Shown: positions 26,977-35,052, counted from the stretch's first letter. The stretch: 64,000 nucleotides of DNA from Gp6-AA40 sp963741135 (GCA_963741135.1 CAVUHC010000006.1:62001-126000), one strand, 5' to 3'. Notes: generated by a model not told the origin, from the letters alone. Numbers and translations are program-made.

Positions 26977-27018
26977 GCGAAATGCTGAGTGGCGAATTGC
27001 GAATGCTGAATGTGAATT
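26971..27018. repeat. AATGCTGAATGGCGAAT word repeat
   Basis: Words AAATGCTGAGTGGCGAATTGC and AATGCTGAATG lie between the ATPase stop and the MFS start. The same words form a hairpin at 38049-38107. Confidence 0.7.
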
Positions 27019-28164
27019 CTAGAACGTTCGCCGGGCGACCCATTCGCGCAACAGTGAATCCACGACGACGTAGCGCGGGCCTTCCTTGAGCAGCACGTCC
27101 TGCTTGACGAGCGCCGCAAGAGACGCCTGGATGCTCGACGGCCCGCTCAGCCGGTGGCGCGTGCGCGCGTCAGCCGAATGGAGCTCGCGTCCGCTCTGGA
27201 AAACGACCGCGCGGAGCGTCGCGCGTTGCGGCAGCGTCAACCGCTGCCATACGGCCTCGAACAACATGTCCTGCTCCGCCAGCAGCCGCGCCAGCGTCGT
27301 GTGCAGATGCTCGAGTGTCGCCCGTCGTCCCCCCGCCGCGCGGAGATCGTCCCACGTTTCATGCGCGAGACGCTGCACGTCGTACGGCAGGTTGCCCGCG
27401 AGATCGACGATCGCAGCTCCGAGGCCGGGCTCGGGCCGAATGCCGCTCTTCGTGAAGCGTGCCTCGATGAAGTCGGCAAACATCGGCTCCGGAATCTTCT
27501 GCAGCCGCATCACCGGTCCCGCCTTGTAGAACGGACGGCGCGGGCCGATCATCTTGTCCATCAGGCTCGGCTCTGAACCTGCGAACACATACCCGACCTG
27601 CCGTTGATGCTGCGCCGCGGCGCGCAGCGCATGTTCGACGCTGCCGCCGTTGAAGCCTTCAATCGCCTGGAACTCGTCGAGCGCGACGACGACCGCACGC
27701 TTTCGATCGGCGGCGAGCCTGCCGGGCAGCGCGAACACCTCGTTGGCGAGCCGGTTGACGTCCCGGGACGTCGTCACGCCTGGAAACGCGACGGAGAACT
27801 GACCGAGGCCGGTTTCCTTCGGCTCGAAGCGGATTTCCGGTCGCGTCGACGCGATGGCCGCGGTCAGCCAGGTACGCGCACGATCCCATTTCGATTCGAC
27901 CGACGCGATCGCACGCGCGTACCCTTCGAGGAACGCCAGGTAGGAGCTGTAGCTGCTGACGGTGACGTCGATGGTGAGGGCGCCGCGCCGCCGGAGCCCC
28001 TCGAGTGCCTTCCGCACCAGGGAGGACTTGCCGTAGCGCCGCGGCGAAATCAGAAAGACCTTTTGCGACGAGCCGAGGTCGGCGACAAGGCGGTCGAGCT
28101 CGGCCTCGCGGTCGACGAACGACTCGCCGGGAACGACCTCGCCGTAAACGAAGGGGTTATCCAT
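27019..28164 (-). CDS. AAA+ ATPase (archaeal-type PF01637-like)
   Basis: Starting at ATG 28164 (MDNPFVYGEVV) the product has 381 residues. Opening phrases NPFVYGEVVPGESFVDREAEL and the P-loop LISPRRYGKSSLV near residue 45 identify the MNS-type ATPase family also seen in archaea. Walker B is VVVALDEFQAI, and GSEPSLM is a sensor-1-like segment. The C-terminal 110 residues form a winged-helix-like domain (LPQRATLRAVVFQSGRELHS). It stands alone, with a large symmetric DNA element just before its start codon. Its partner and role are unknown. Confidence 0.82.
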   Translation of the reverse strand: MDNPFVYGEVVPGESFVDREAELDRLVADLGSSQKVFLISPRRYGKSSLVRKALEGLRRRGALTIDVTVSSYSSYLAFLEGYARAIASVESKWDRARTWLTAAIASTRPEIRFEPKETGLGQFSVAFPGVTTSRDVNRLANEVFALPGRLAADRKRAVVVALDEFQAIEGFNGGSVEHALRAAAQHQRQVGYVFAGSEPSLMDKMIGPRRPFYKAGPVMRLQKIPEPMFADFIEARFTKSGIRPEPGLGAAIVDLAGNLPYDVQRLAHETWDDLRAAGGRRATLEHLHTTLARLLAEQDMLFEAVWQRLTLPQRATLRAVVFQSGRELHSADARTRHRLSGPSSIQASLAALVKQDVLLKEGPRYVVVDSLLREWVARRTF

Positions 28165-28167
28165 GCC

Positions 28168-28208
28168 GTTACGTTGATCTACGTAATGATTACGGTGATT
28201 AACGTAAC
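28168..28208. promoter_or_regulatory. 41-base nested dyad, candidate operator of the ATPase gene
   Basis: Outer arms GTTACGTT (28168-28175) and AACGTAAC (28201-28208) are perfect reverse complements, and an inner palindrome CGTAATGATTACG (28182-28194) has the same centre, 28188. The element ends four bases before the ATPase start codon, so a bound protein or an mRNA hairpin could control it. Confidence 0.6.
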
Positions 28209-28221
28209 ACGAATACGCTTC

Positions 28222-28381
28222 TATCGTCTGCCGTCTGCCGTCTGCCGTCTGCCGTCTGCCGTCTGCCGTCTGCCGTCTGCCGTCACCGTCTACCGTCACC
28301 GTCGGTCGGTCCAGCGCGCCCCGGCCCCCCGTCCAGTTCAGTCCGGGACGGACGACGGTAGTCGGGCGACGGTAGACGATC
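28222..28381. repeat. Iterated GTCTGCC array with inverted GACGGTAGAC arm
   Basis: About ten tandem copies of the 7-base word GTCTGCC (28222-28285) turn into GTCACCGTCTACC. After about 50 bases they are answered by GACGGTAGTCGGGCGACGG in the opposite sense. The whole lies between hisA and the ATPase gene. Confidence 0.8.
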
Positions 28382-28407
28382 AAGGCTCTGCAGCGTACGG
28401 TGCCCCT

Positions 28408-29100
28408 TTACGGGGCGCCAGGCCTGTCCAGTGGGAGCTGTCCGGTATACACGGCCATGCCGACGACCGCGTCGACCTGCTCCGCGTCGAGGCGATCGAT
28501 TTCGTCCCACGTCGTGATGCCGCCGGCGGCCGTCACCCGGCGGGCGGTGGCGCCGCGGACGGCGAGGATGGCGTCGATGTCGGTGCCCTGCATAAGTCCC
28601 TCCTTGTCGACGTGGGTGTAGAGAAACTCGCCGCAGAACGGTTCGAGCGCATGAACCGCCTCGACCGCGGTGATCGACAGGACGGTTCGCCATCCGTGAA
28701 TCGCCACGTGGCCGCCGCGGCTGTCGACGGCGGCGATGACGCGGTCGGCGCCTACCGCGTCAGCAAGGGCGCGGGCGAAGACGACATCGACGGCACCGTC
28801 GCGGAACAGCGCGGAGCTGGCAATGACTGCGTGTGCGCCGGCGTCGAGGACAGCCAGCGCGCGCTCGATGCTCCTGATCCCGCCGCCGACGCGGCAGGGA
28901 AGCCGGCTGCAGATCGCGGCAATCATGCCGGCGTTGTCACCGTGTCCCTTCGCGGCGTCCAGATCGATCAACTGGACACGTGGAAAGCGTGAGAAGCGCG
29001 CGATCCACGGCTCTGGGTCGCTGGCTTCGATGGCCAGTCTCTCGCCCTGCACGAGCTGGACGATCCGGCCGCCTTGGAGGTCGATGGAGGGAATCAGCAT
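28408..29100 (-). CDS. hisA: HisA, ProFAR isomerase
   Basis: A 230-residue (beta-alpha)8 barrel that isomerises ProFAR to PRFAR. The first catalytic Asp is in LIPSIDLQGGRIVQLVQGE. The phosphate motifs VGGGIRS and AAGGIT are present. The second catalytic Asp region appears as YTHVDKEGLMQGTD. It is the last gene of the his operon, six bases after hisF. The tail PLDRPGAP abuts the downstream repeat. Confidence 0.95.
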   Translation of the reverse strand: MLIPSIDLQGGRIVQLVQGERLAIEASDPEPWIARFSRFPRVQLIDLDAAKGHGDNAGMIAAICSRLPCRVGGGIRSIERALAVLDAGAHAVIASSALFRDGAVDVVFARALADAVGADRVIAAVDSRGGHVAIHGWRTVLSITAVEAVHALEPFCGEFLYTHVDKEGLMQGTDIDAILAVRGATARRVTAAGGITTWDEIDRLDAEQVDAVVGMAVYTGQLPLDRPGAP

Positions 29101-29106
29101 TTGTCC

Positions 29107-29862
29107 CTACAACCTCACAGGAATGTTCTTATCTCGCAAGTATCGCTTCAGCTCGCTGACGCTCGTATCGGCGTAGTGAAAAATCGACGCGGCAAGTGCG
29201 GCGTCGGCGTGGCCGCGCGTGAAGACGTCTGCAAAATGATCGAGGCCGCCAGCGCCGCCCGAGGCGATGACCGGGATATTGACCGCGTTCGCGACCGCCG
29301 CGGTCATCTCGCAATCGAATCCCGAACGCGTGCCGTCGCGGTCCATCGACGTCAGGAGGATTTCACCGGCGCCGCGCGATTCGGCTTCGCGCGCCCACTC
29401 AACCGCGTCGCGGGCGGCGTCCGATGTTCCGCTGCGCACGTAGACGGCGAAACCGTCGTCGCGCCGTTTGGCATCGATGGCGACGATAACAGCCTGGCTG
29501 CCGTAACGGCGTGCGAGCGTTGTGATCAAGTCCGGGTTCCTGAGCGCCGCGGTGTTGAGGCTGACCTTGTCCGCTCCTGCATCGATCGCCGCGGCGGCGT
29601 CCTCTTCGGATCGGATACCACCGCCGACGGTCAGCGGAAGAAAGATCTGCCGCGCGACGGCGTTGATGGTTCGCGCGAGCGCCTGGCGGCTCTCGAGCGT
29701 CGCGGTGATATCGAGAACGACGACCTCGTCGATCCCCTCAACGTTGTACCGCTGCGCGAGCTCGCCTGGATCGCCGGCGTGACGCAACTGCTGGAACTGC
29801 ACGCCCTTGACCACCTGCCCGTCACGCACGTCCATGCAGGCGATGATGCGCTTGGTCAGCAC
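29107..29862 (-). CDS. hisF: HisF, imidazole glycerol phosphate synthase cyclase subunit
   Basis: A 251-residue barrel that combines PRFAR with ammonia from HisH to give IGP and AICAR. The N-terminal RIIACMDVRDGQVVKG contains the catalytic Asp. LTVGGGIRS, ILLTSMDRDGTRSGFD (second Asp) and VIASGGAG complete the site. It overlaps hisH by seven bases, as expected for partner subunits. Confidence 0.97.
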   Translation of the reverse strand: MLTKRIIACMDVRDGQVVKGVQFQQLRHAGDPGELAQRYNVEGIDEVVVLDITATLESRQALARTINAVARQIFLPLTVGGGIRSEEDAAAAIDAGADKVSLNTAALRNPDLITTLARRYGSQAVIVAIDAKRRDDGFAVYVRSGTSDAARDAVEWAREAESRGAGEILLTSMDRDGTRSGFDCEMTAAVANAVNIPVIASGGAGGLDHFADVFTRGHADAALAASIFHYADTSVSELKRYLRDKNIPVRL

Positions 29863-30617
29863 GCGCGGGTCACCTCGAGGAAGTTGCGGATGATCTGCAG
29901 GCCCGTATCGCTCGATTTCTCCGGGTGGAACTGCACGCCGAACACGTTGCCGCGCTCGACGACGGCGGAGAACGTGTCCGCGTGCCTCGTCGCTGCCACG
30001 CAGTCCGCTGTGACTGGCGCGGCGTACGAGTGCGTGAAGTACACGTGTACACCGGACTCGAGTCCAGCGAGCAATCGGCTCTGCGGGGCGAGCCTCTCGG
30101 GCTCGCCGCCCGCGGACCCTTCACCGTGCGGCGCGGACCCTTTGTGGTGTGGCCCGGACTCTTTCTCAAGCGGCGCGGACCACTTTGTGAGCGGCGCGGA
30201 CCACGTTGTGAGCGGCGCGGACCTTTCAGGTCCGCGTGGAGCGTTCAGTGCGTTCCACCCCACGTGCGGAATCTTCAAGCGCTCCTCAGCATTGCCTTGA
30301 AGTCGCACGACGCGTCCGGGGAGTACGCCGAGTCCCGGAACCTCTGGCGCCTCGTCGCTTCCCTCGAACAGCCACTGCATGCCGAGGCAGATCCCGAAAA
30401 GCGGTGTGCCCGAGCGCACCGCGGATCCGATGGCATCGCGCCACGGCCCGACAAGAGCGCCGGTGGCTGCGAAGTTCCCCACGCCTGGCACGATCAGGGC
30501 GGAGAAGCGTGGGCATTCCGACGGTGACGCAGGAGTTGCGAACTCGGCTCCAAGTGACGTGAGCGCTTTTCGCACCGAGGTGAGGTTGCCGGCGCCGTAG
30601 TCGATGAGCGCAATCAC
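29856..30617 (-). CDS. hisH: HisH, glutamine amidotransferase subunit, with in-frame repeat insertion
   Basis: The triad is complete: Cys77 in FGICLGMQWLF, His231 and Glu233 in GVQFHPEKS. The oxyanion strand PGVGNFA is present. HisH usually has about 200 residues; this one has 253. The surplus is residues about 126-179, where SAPLTTWSAPLTKWSAPL-type text is encoded by the GGCGCGGACC repeat family that is intergenic elsewhere in the window. The insertion falls between the two halves of the domain, after PHVGWN and before LLAGLESG, in a loop that may tolerate it. It overlaps hisB by four bases. Confidence 0.93.
   Translation of the reverse strand: MIALIDYGAGNLTSVRKALTSLGAEFATPASPSECPRFSALIVPGVGNFAATGALVGPWRDAIGSAVRSGTPLFGICLGMQWLFEGSDEAPEVPGLGVLPGRVVRLQGNAEERLKIPHVGWNALNAPRGPERSAPLTTWSAPLTKWSAPLEKESGPHHKGSAPHGEGSAGGEPERLAPQSRLLAGLESGVHVYFTHSYAAPVTADCVAATRHADTFSAVVERGNVFGVQFHPEKSSDTGLQIIRNFLEVTRAC
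30088..30238. repeat. GGCGCGGACC repeat family copy inside hisH
   Basis: Four to five degenerate 21-base units (AGCGGCGCGGACCACTTTGTG and variants) end in GCGGACCTTTCAGGTCCGC. The left border is a GGCGAGCCTCTCGGGCTCGCC palindrome. The unit and closing hairpin match those at 22390-22540. Confidence 0.85.
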
Positions 30618-31204
30618 AGCAGCCCCTTTGTGCTCGGCAGCATCTTCGCGAGCCGTGCGTCGCGCGCGCAGGCGACGCGCAGCGCGCGGGCGAATGCCTT
30701 GAACACCGCCTCGATGTGGTGATGGCTCGACCGCCCGTAGAGCACCTTGAGGTGCACATTGGCCCGCGCGCCTGACGCGAACCCTTCGAAGAAGTCGTGG
30801 ACGAGCTCCGTCTGGAGATCGCCAACGGTCCGGACCTTGACCTTGAGGTCCACAACGGCGTGCGGTCGCCCGCTCAGGTCGATGGCGGCGACCGCCAGCG
30901 TCTCGTCCATCGGCATCACGAAATAGCCCGCGCGATTGATCCCCTTTCGATCGCCAAGCGCCTTCAGCACCGTTTCGCCGAGCGTGATGCCGACGTCCTC
31001 TACGGTGTGATGCTGATCGACGTCGAGATCGCCCTTCGCCTTGAGCGTGAGATCGAAGCCGCCGTGGCGCGTGAACAGCTCGAGCATGTGATCGAAGAAC
31101 CGGATGCCGGTACTGATGTCATACCGCCCCTGCCCGTCAATCACGAGTCGTCCCTTGATCTGCGTCTCCGTAGTGCGGCGATCGAACGCTGCGGCTCTCT
31201 TCAT
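30614..31204 (-). CDS. hisB: HisB, imidazoleglycerol-phosphate dehydratase
   Basis: A 196-residue monofunctional IGP dehydratase. The Mn-binding histidine motifs FFDHMLELFTRHGGFDLT, DQHHTVEDVGITLGE, and SSHHHIEAVFKAFARALR are complete. It makes imidazole acetol phosphate, the substrate of HisC. It overlaps hisC and hisH by four bases on each side. Confidence 0.97.
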   Translation of the reverse strand: MKRAAAFDRRTTETQIKGRLVIDGQGRYDISTGIRFFDHMLELFTRHGGFDLTLKAKGDLDVDQHHTVEDVGITLGETVLKALGDRKGINRAGYFVMPMDETLAVAAIDLSGRPHAVVDLKVKVRTVGDLQTELVHDFFEGFASGARANVHLKVLYGRSSHHHIEAVFKAFARALRVACARDARLAKMLPSTKGLL

Positions 31205-32238
31205 CTGGTCTGCCCCCCGGCGACGACCGATTCGAGCGCCTCGATCGCCCGGTCAGTATGTTCGAGCATCCCGGCAGTGATGCGAATGCATCCCGGCGTG
31301 GCCGGATCCTTCGAGCGGTCGCGGACGTGAATCTTCCTCGCGCCCAGCGCGTCGATGAACGGCGCTGTGTCACCAACCCGTACGAGGACGTAGTTCGCCG
31401 CGCTCTCCCAGTACTGGAGTCCGAGGGCGCGGCAGGCGGCATAGATGCGCGTGCGTGATTCGTGCACCTGCGCGGCATAACGCGGCAGGAACTCGGTGTC
31501 CTCGAGCGCGGCTGTCACCGCGGTCAGTGCGATCGCGTTGATGTTGAACGGCAAGGTGACACCACGTACGGGTTCGAGCGCCGGCGGCTGGCCAATCACG
31601 ATCCCGACGCGCATGCCGGCAAGGCCGTACGCCTTCGAGAACGTGCGTCCGACCAGGACGTTCGGGCAGCGCGACAGCTGGGGTAGGAAGCTCGTGCCCC
31701 CGAACTCGATGTAGGCCTCGTCTATCAGGACAATCGCTCTTGGCGCGGCCTGGCTGATCGTGATCAGGTCGTCGATCGCAATGAGTTGTCCCGTCGGATT
31801 GTTCGGCGTGTTGAGGAAGATCATGCGCGTCCGCTGTGTAATCGCCTTCAGCACGCCGTCGGTCGGAAAGCTCAAGTCGGCGTTCGGCGGGACGCGTACG
31901 CACGTCGCACCGGCAGCGGCAGTGGAATTCGGATACGGATCGAAGGCAGGCGTCGGCACAATCGTCTCAGCGTCGTGAATACGGGCGCGCGAGATGTGGC
32001 CGATCGCGGCCATCAGGATCCCCTCGTCGAGGCCGTTGGTGAGCAATACCCACTCCGGGTCGACGTTGAAGTACTTCGCGCACGCGAGCACGAGGCTCGT
32101 GTACGACGGATACGTCGAGATGTCGGTCGGCGTGAGCCGGCGGATCGCCTCGATGACACGCGGCGAGCATCCACCGGTGTTCTCATTGAGATGGAGGCGC
32201 AGCCCCTCTCCTGGATCCGGGTAGCCCTGAATCAGCAT
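31201..32238 (-). CDS. hisC: HisC, histidinol-phosphate aminotransferase
   Basis: A 345-residue fold-type I PLP enzyme. The aldimine lysine is in GRTFSKAYGLAGMRVG. NTPNNPTGQ and LIDEAYIEF supply the conserved Asn and Asp. The opening LRLHLNENTGGCSPRV is typical of HisC. It follows hisD by 18 bases and overlaps hisB by four. Confidence 0.95.
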   Translation of the reverse strand: MLIQGYPDPGEGLRLHLNENTGGCSPRVIEAIRRLTPTDISTYPSYTSLVLACAKYFNVDPEWVLLTNGLDEGILMAAIGHISRARIHDAETIVPTPAFDPYPNSTAAAGATCVRVPPNADLSFPTDGVLKAITQRTRMIFLNTPNNPTGQLIAIDDLITISQAAPRAIVLIDEAYIEFGGTSFLPQLSRCPNVLVGRTFSKAYGLAGMRVGIVIGQPPALEPVRGVTLPFNINAIALTAVTAALEDTEFLPRYAAQVHESRTRIYAACRALGLQYWESAANYVLVRVGDTAPFIDALGARKIHVRDRSKDPATPGCIRITAGMLEHTDRAIEALESVVAGGQTR

Positions 32239-32256
32239 GATGTATGGACCGTCTCC

Positions 32257-33612
32257 CTACCGAGCGGGGCGAACCCTTTGGGTTCGCCCGCGAGCCTGAC
32301 CAGCCTTCGCGCTCCGCGCTTCGGCGGTCCGCCGCGCCTCTAGCGGAGGCGGAAAGGCTCGCGCCGCACTGTGTTTGTCCGCGATCCGAATTGCGATCGA
32401 CCGCGCGTGCGCGCGCAGGCCTTCGGCGTGTGCCAGCGCCATCACCGTGCCGCCCATGGTCCGCAAGCCTCGCTCTGTCAGGCGCTGGATCGTGATCTGG
32501 CGCACGAAGTCGGCGGCGGACAGTCCGCCCCGCACGCGCGCGGCACCAGCGGTCGGCAGCACGTGATTCGAGCCGATCGCGTAGTCTCCGGCGACCTGCG
32601 CGGACCATGGTCCGACGAACACGGATCCCGCGCGTCTCACCTGCTTCGCCAGCCGCTCGTCGTCCACGACCAGGTGCTCGGGCGCTGCGGCGTTCGCGAG
32701 ATCCATCGCTTCCCGTATCGATGCGGTGACGATAATGCCCCCATGGGCGCGGAGTGAGGCGCGCGCGGGTCCGTCGGCCGGCAGTTGCTCGCTCACCGCT
32801 TTGGCCACGCGTGTTGCAAGCGTGCCGCTTGGGGTGATCAGCACCGCCCGCGCATCGGGGTCATGCTCAGCCTGCGCGATCAGATCGGCTGCAATCCACG
32901 CGGCGGGACCCCGCGTCGCAACGATCACGATTTCCGTCGGGCCTGCGTAAAAGTCGATACCGCAGTCGGCCGCGACCAGCGCCTTGGCGGCCGCCACATA
33001 CCGGTTCCCAGGACCGACGATCTTGTCGACGCGCGGAACGGTTGCCGTCCCATAGGCAAGCGCTGCGATTGCGTGCGCCCCGCCCAGGCGAAACAGGCGT
33101 GAGACGCCCGCTTCGAGTGCGGCGGCCATGACCACGGGCTCGGGCCTGGGACAAACGGCGATGATTTCGCCAACCCCTGCCACCGCTGCGGGAATCGCGG
33201 TCATCAGAAGCGAGGAAGGGAGCGGATAGCGTCCGCCAGGGACATAGCAGCCCACGCGGTCGAGCGGCACGATTCGTTGCTCGACCGTTGCGCCCGGCGC
33301 GACGCGCGCGCGCCAGCCGCGTGGCACCTGCCGTCTCGCAACCGCGCGGATGTTCTTCGCAGCGGCGCGAATGGCGGCACGAACGGGCGCCGGTATCTCA
33401 CCGGCTCCCGCCACCATCTCATCGCGGGAGACCTCGAAAGGTCCGTCGAGCCGATCGAACTTTCGCGCGTAGCGGACGAGCGCCTCGTCGCCGTGCGTGC
33501 GCACGTCGTGAACGATCTCTGCCACTCGTCGATTGGCGGCGGCGTCGCGCGTGCGCTCGGGCGCGAGCAGCGCCCGCACCGCCCGCCGATTTGTCGATTC
33601 AACAATCCTCAA
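32257..33612 (-). CDS. hisD: HisD, histidinol dehydrogenase, with repeat-derived ends
   Basis: The chosen TTG start at 33612 gives 451 residues beginning LRIVESTNRRAVRALL; no ATG or GTG is available in frame between the hisG stop and the domain. HisD motifs are clear: YVPGGRYPLPSSLLMTAIPA, PGNRYVAAAKALVA, DFYAGPTEIVIVA, LIAQAEHDPDARAVL and AAPEHLVV with the zinc-binding residues. The 30 bases upstream of the start are TTGGGAGTTGG repeats that supply a GGGAG ribosome binding site. The last ten residues (RGRTQRVRPAR) are encoded by a GGGCGAACCC hairpin repeat. It performs the last two oxidations to histidine. Confidence 0.93.
   Translation of the reverse strand: MRIVESTNRRAVRALLAPERTRDAAANRRVAEIVHDVRTHGDEALVRYARKFDRLDGPFEVSRDEMVAGAGEIPAPVRAAIRAAAKNIRAVARRQVPRGWRARVAPGATVEQRIVPLDRVGCYVPGGRYPLPSSLLMTAIPAAVAGVGEIIAVCPRPEPVVMAAALEAGVSRLFRLGGAHAIAALAYGTATVPRVDKIVGPGNRYVAAAKALVAADCGIDFYAGPTEIVIVATRGPAAWIAADLIAQAEHDPDARAVLITPSGTLATRVAKAVSEQLPADGPARASLRAHGGIIVTASIREAMDLANAAAPEHLVVDDERLAKQVRRAGSVFVGPWSAQVAGDYAIGSNHVLPTAGAARVRGGLSAADFVRQITIQRLTERGLRTMGGTVMALAHAEGLRAHARSIAIRIADKHSAARAFPPPLEARRTAEARSAKAGQARGRTQRVRPAR
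32267..32289. repeat. Palindrome GGGCGAACCC-GGGTTCGCCC at the 3' end of hisD
   Basis: Perfect 10-base arms with a three-base loop, lying inside the final codons of hisD. Confidence 0.85.
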
Positions 33613-33642
33613 CGACCAACTCCCAATTCCCAACTCCCAAGG
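33612..33642. repeat. CAACTCCCAATTCCCAA word repeat at the hisG-hisD border
   Basis: Iterated CCCAACTCCCAA words, read in reverse as TTGGGAGTTGG, provide both the likely TTG start and the ribosome binding site of hisD. Confidence 0.75.
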
Positions 33643-33653
33643 TCCACTCGCAA

Positions 33654-34544
33654 CTAGACGACGATCTTGTTCAGGGGATACTCGACGATGCCATGGCCCC
33701 CCGCTGCCTTCACCTTCGGGATGAGATCGCGAACCGTACGCTCCTCGATGATCGTGTTGACCGCCACCCAGTCCTCGTCGCTCAGTGACGAGATCGTCGG
33801 GCGCTGAAGCGCCGGGAGCAGCGCCAGGATCTTCTCGAGGTCCTTCCGCCGTACGTTGAGCATCAGCCCGACGCGGCCGTGCGCCTCGATGGCCGCGCGG
33901 AGCAGGAGCGCGATGTTGTCGATCTTCGTTTTCTTCCACGAGTCGGCCATCGACTCATTGTTGACAATCAGCTGGGTGTTGGACTCGAGGACCGTGTCCA
34001 GAATGCAGAGGCGATTCGCTCGAAGCGTTGATCCGGTCTCGGTCGCTTCGACAATCCCGTCGGCAAGAATAGGCGGCTTCACCTCGGTCGCGCCCCACGA
34101 AAACTCGACCCGCTTGACCGGCACCTTCAGTTTTTCAAAATAGCTGCGCGTCACCTGCACGAGTTCGGTCGCAATCGTCGCCCCGGCGAAATCGGCCGGG
34201 GACTTGAAGCGCGAATCCTCTGGAGCTGCCAGCACCCATCGCACCTTGCCGAAGCTCTGCTTCGAGTAGACGAGATCGGCGAGGTTCGTCACGCAGGTGT
34301 GCGAGTCGCGTCCGAGCTTGTGCTCGGCGACCCAGTCAAGGCCCGTGAGGCCCGCGTCCAGCACGCCTTCACAGACATACCGCGTCATCTCCTGGGCGCG
34401 GATGAGCATGCACTCGATTTCGGGATCGTCGATCGTCGGGAAATACGACCGTGAGCTGATGTAGATGTTGAAGCCGGCGCGCGCAAACAGCTGGATCGTG
34501 GCGTCCTGCAACGAGCCCTTCGGAATGCCAAGTCGGAGCGTCAT
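33654..34544 (-). CDS. hisG: HisG, ATP phosphoribosyltransferase, long form
   Basis: A 296-residue long-form HisG with a C-terminal ACT-like regulatory domain (about 215-296, RVGLMLNVRRKDLEKIL, EERTVRDLIPKVKAAGGHGIVEYP). This form needs no HisZ and is normally feedback-inhibited by histidine. The opening LRLGIPKGSLQD, DAGLTGLDW and the PRPP-binding EATETGSTLRAN (E-TG-T pattern) are conserved. It overlaps hisI by ATGA. Confidence 0.96.
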   Translation of the reverse strand: MTLRLGIPKGSLQDATIQLFARAGFNIYISSRSYFPTIDDPEIECMLIRAQEMTRYVCEGVLDAGLTGLDWVAEHKLGRDSHTCVTNLADLVYSKQSFGKVRWVLAAPEDSRFKSPADFAGATIATELVQVTRSYFEKLKVPVKRVEFSWGATEVKPPILADGIVEATETGSTLRANRLCILDTVLESNTQLIVNNESMADSWKKTKIDNIALLLRAAIEAHGRVGLMLNVRRKDLEKILALLPALQRPTISSLSDEDWVAVNTIIEERTVRDLIPKVKAAGGHGIVEYPLNKIVV

Positions 34545-34873
34545 GGAATCGTCACGCCCTCCGCGCGCTGAAAAAAGCAGGTGCGTTCGCCGGTGTGGCA
34601 GACGTTGCCGCCCCCCAGCCGCTCGGCCTTCACCAGCACGGTGTCAGCGTCACAGTCGATGAGAATCTCGCGGACCGCGAGCCTGTTGCCCGAGGTCTCG
34701 CCTTTGGTCCACAGCGTGTTGCGCGTACGGCTGTAGAACGTCACGTAGCCGGTGCGGCGCGTGATGTCCCACGCTTCCTCGTTCATGAAGCCCAGCATGA
34801 GCACCTCGCCGCTGACGTGGTCCTGCACGACCGCGGGAATCAATCCATCGAGTTTCGAAAAGTCCATATTCAT
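34541..34873 (-). CDS. hisI: HisI, phosphoribosyl-AMP cyclohydrolase
   Basis: A 110-residue single-domain enzyme. The metal site DCDADTVLVKAERLGGGNVCHTGERTCFF has the expected Asp and Cys ligands. SGEVLMLGFMNEEAWDITRRTGYVTFYSRTR is typical. It is the first gene after the attenuator. The HisE pyrophosphatase domain often fused to HisI is absent here and no hisE is in the window, so that step must be encoded elsewhere. ATG 34873 is preceded by a GGCCGG palindrome, not by a clear ribosome binding site. Confidence 0.95.
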   Translation of the reverse strand: MNMDFSKLDGLIPAVVQDHVSGEVLMLGFMNEEAWDITRRTGYVTFYSRTRNTLWTKGETSGNRLAVREILIDCDADTVLVKAERLGGGNVCHTGERTCFFQRAEGVTIP

Positions 34874-34879
34874 GTGGGG

Positions 34880-34897
34880 GCCGGACTTCAGCCGGCC
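34880..34897. repeat. GCCGGACTTCAGCCGGC palindrome before hisI
   Basis: A near-perfect palindrome between the attenuator and the hisI start. It is related to the GGCTGAAGCC palindromes in ada. Confidence 0.7.
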
Positions 34898-34905
34898 CGT
34901 ACAAC

Positions 34906-34934
34906 AAAAAACCCCGCCTTTGTTCCGGCGGGGG
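34906..34934 (-). terminator. Intrinsic terminator of the his leader (attenuator)
   Basis: On the minus strand CCCCGCC, an eight-base loop and GGCGGGG are followed by TTTTTTGTT. It lies between the histidine-rich leader peptide and hisI, the position of a classical attenuator. Confidence 0.85.
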
Positions 34935-34977
34935 CTGCAGTGCGTTTGGGTGTCGGGTGACTAGGTAATGAATCCCT

Positions 34978-35052
34978 CTACGCGCGCAGTCCTGCCGGCC
35001 GGCCGCTGTGGCCGTGATGGTGGACGTGCGCGTAATGGAGGATCCGACCCAT
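34978..35052 (-). CDS. hisL: his operon leader peptide (24 aa, six histidines)
   Basis: ATG 35052 to TAG 34978 encodes 24 residues starting MGRILHYAHVHHHGHSG and ending LRA. Six histidines fall in ten positions (6, 9, 11, 12, 13, 15). It is followed 44 bases later by an intrinsic terminator and then hisI. Ribosome stalling on His codons when histidyl-tRNA is scarce would be expected to prevent the terminator. No Shine-Dalgarno is seen; a TAGTCT hexamer ten bases upstream suggests that the transcript starts at or very near the ATG. The detailed alternative pairing was not resolved by eye. Confidence 0.82.
   Translation of the reverse strand: MGRILHYAHVHHHGHSGRPAGLRA

Noticed and set aside
28222..28285. 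Phase-variable simple repeat controlling the ATPase
   Set aside because: The 7-base GTCTGCC run lies upstream of the chosen ATG; although a longer frame reads through it, the family start at 28164 makes the run non-coding.
27604..28992. Long plus-strand ORF across the ATPase and hisA
   Set aside because: It crosses a repeat array and two real minus-strand genes; its translation shows no fold and repeats from the GTCTGCC array.
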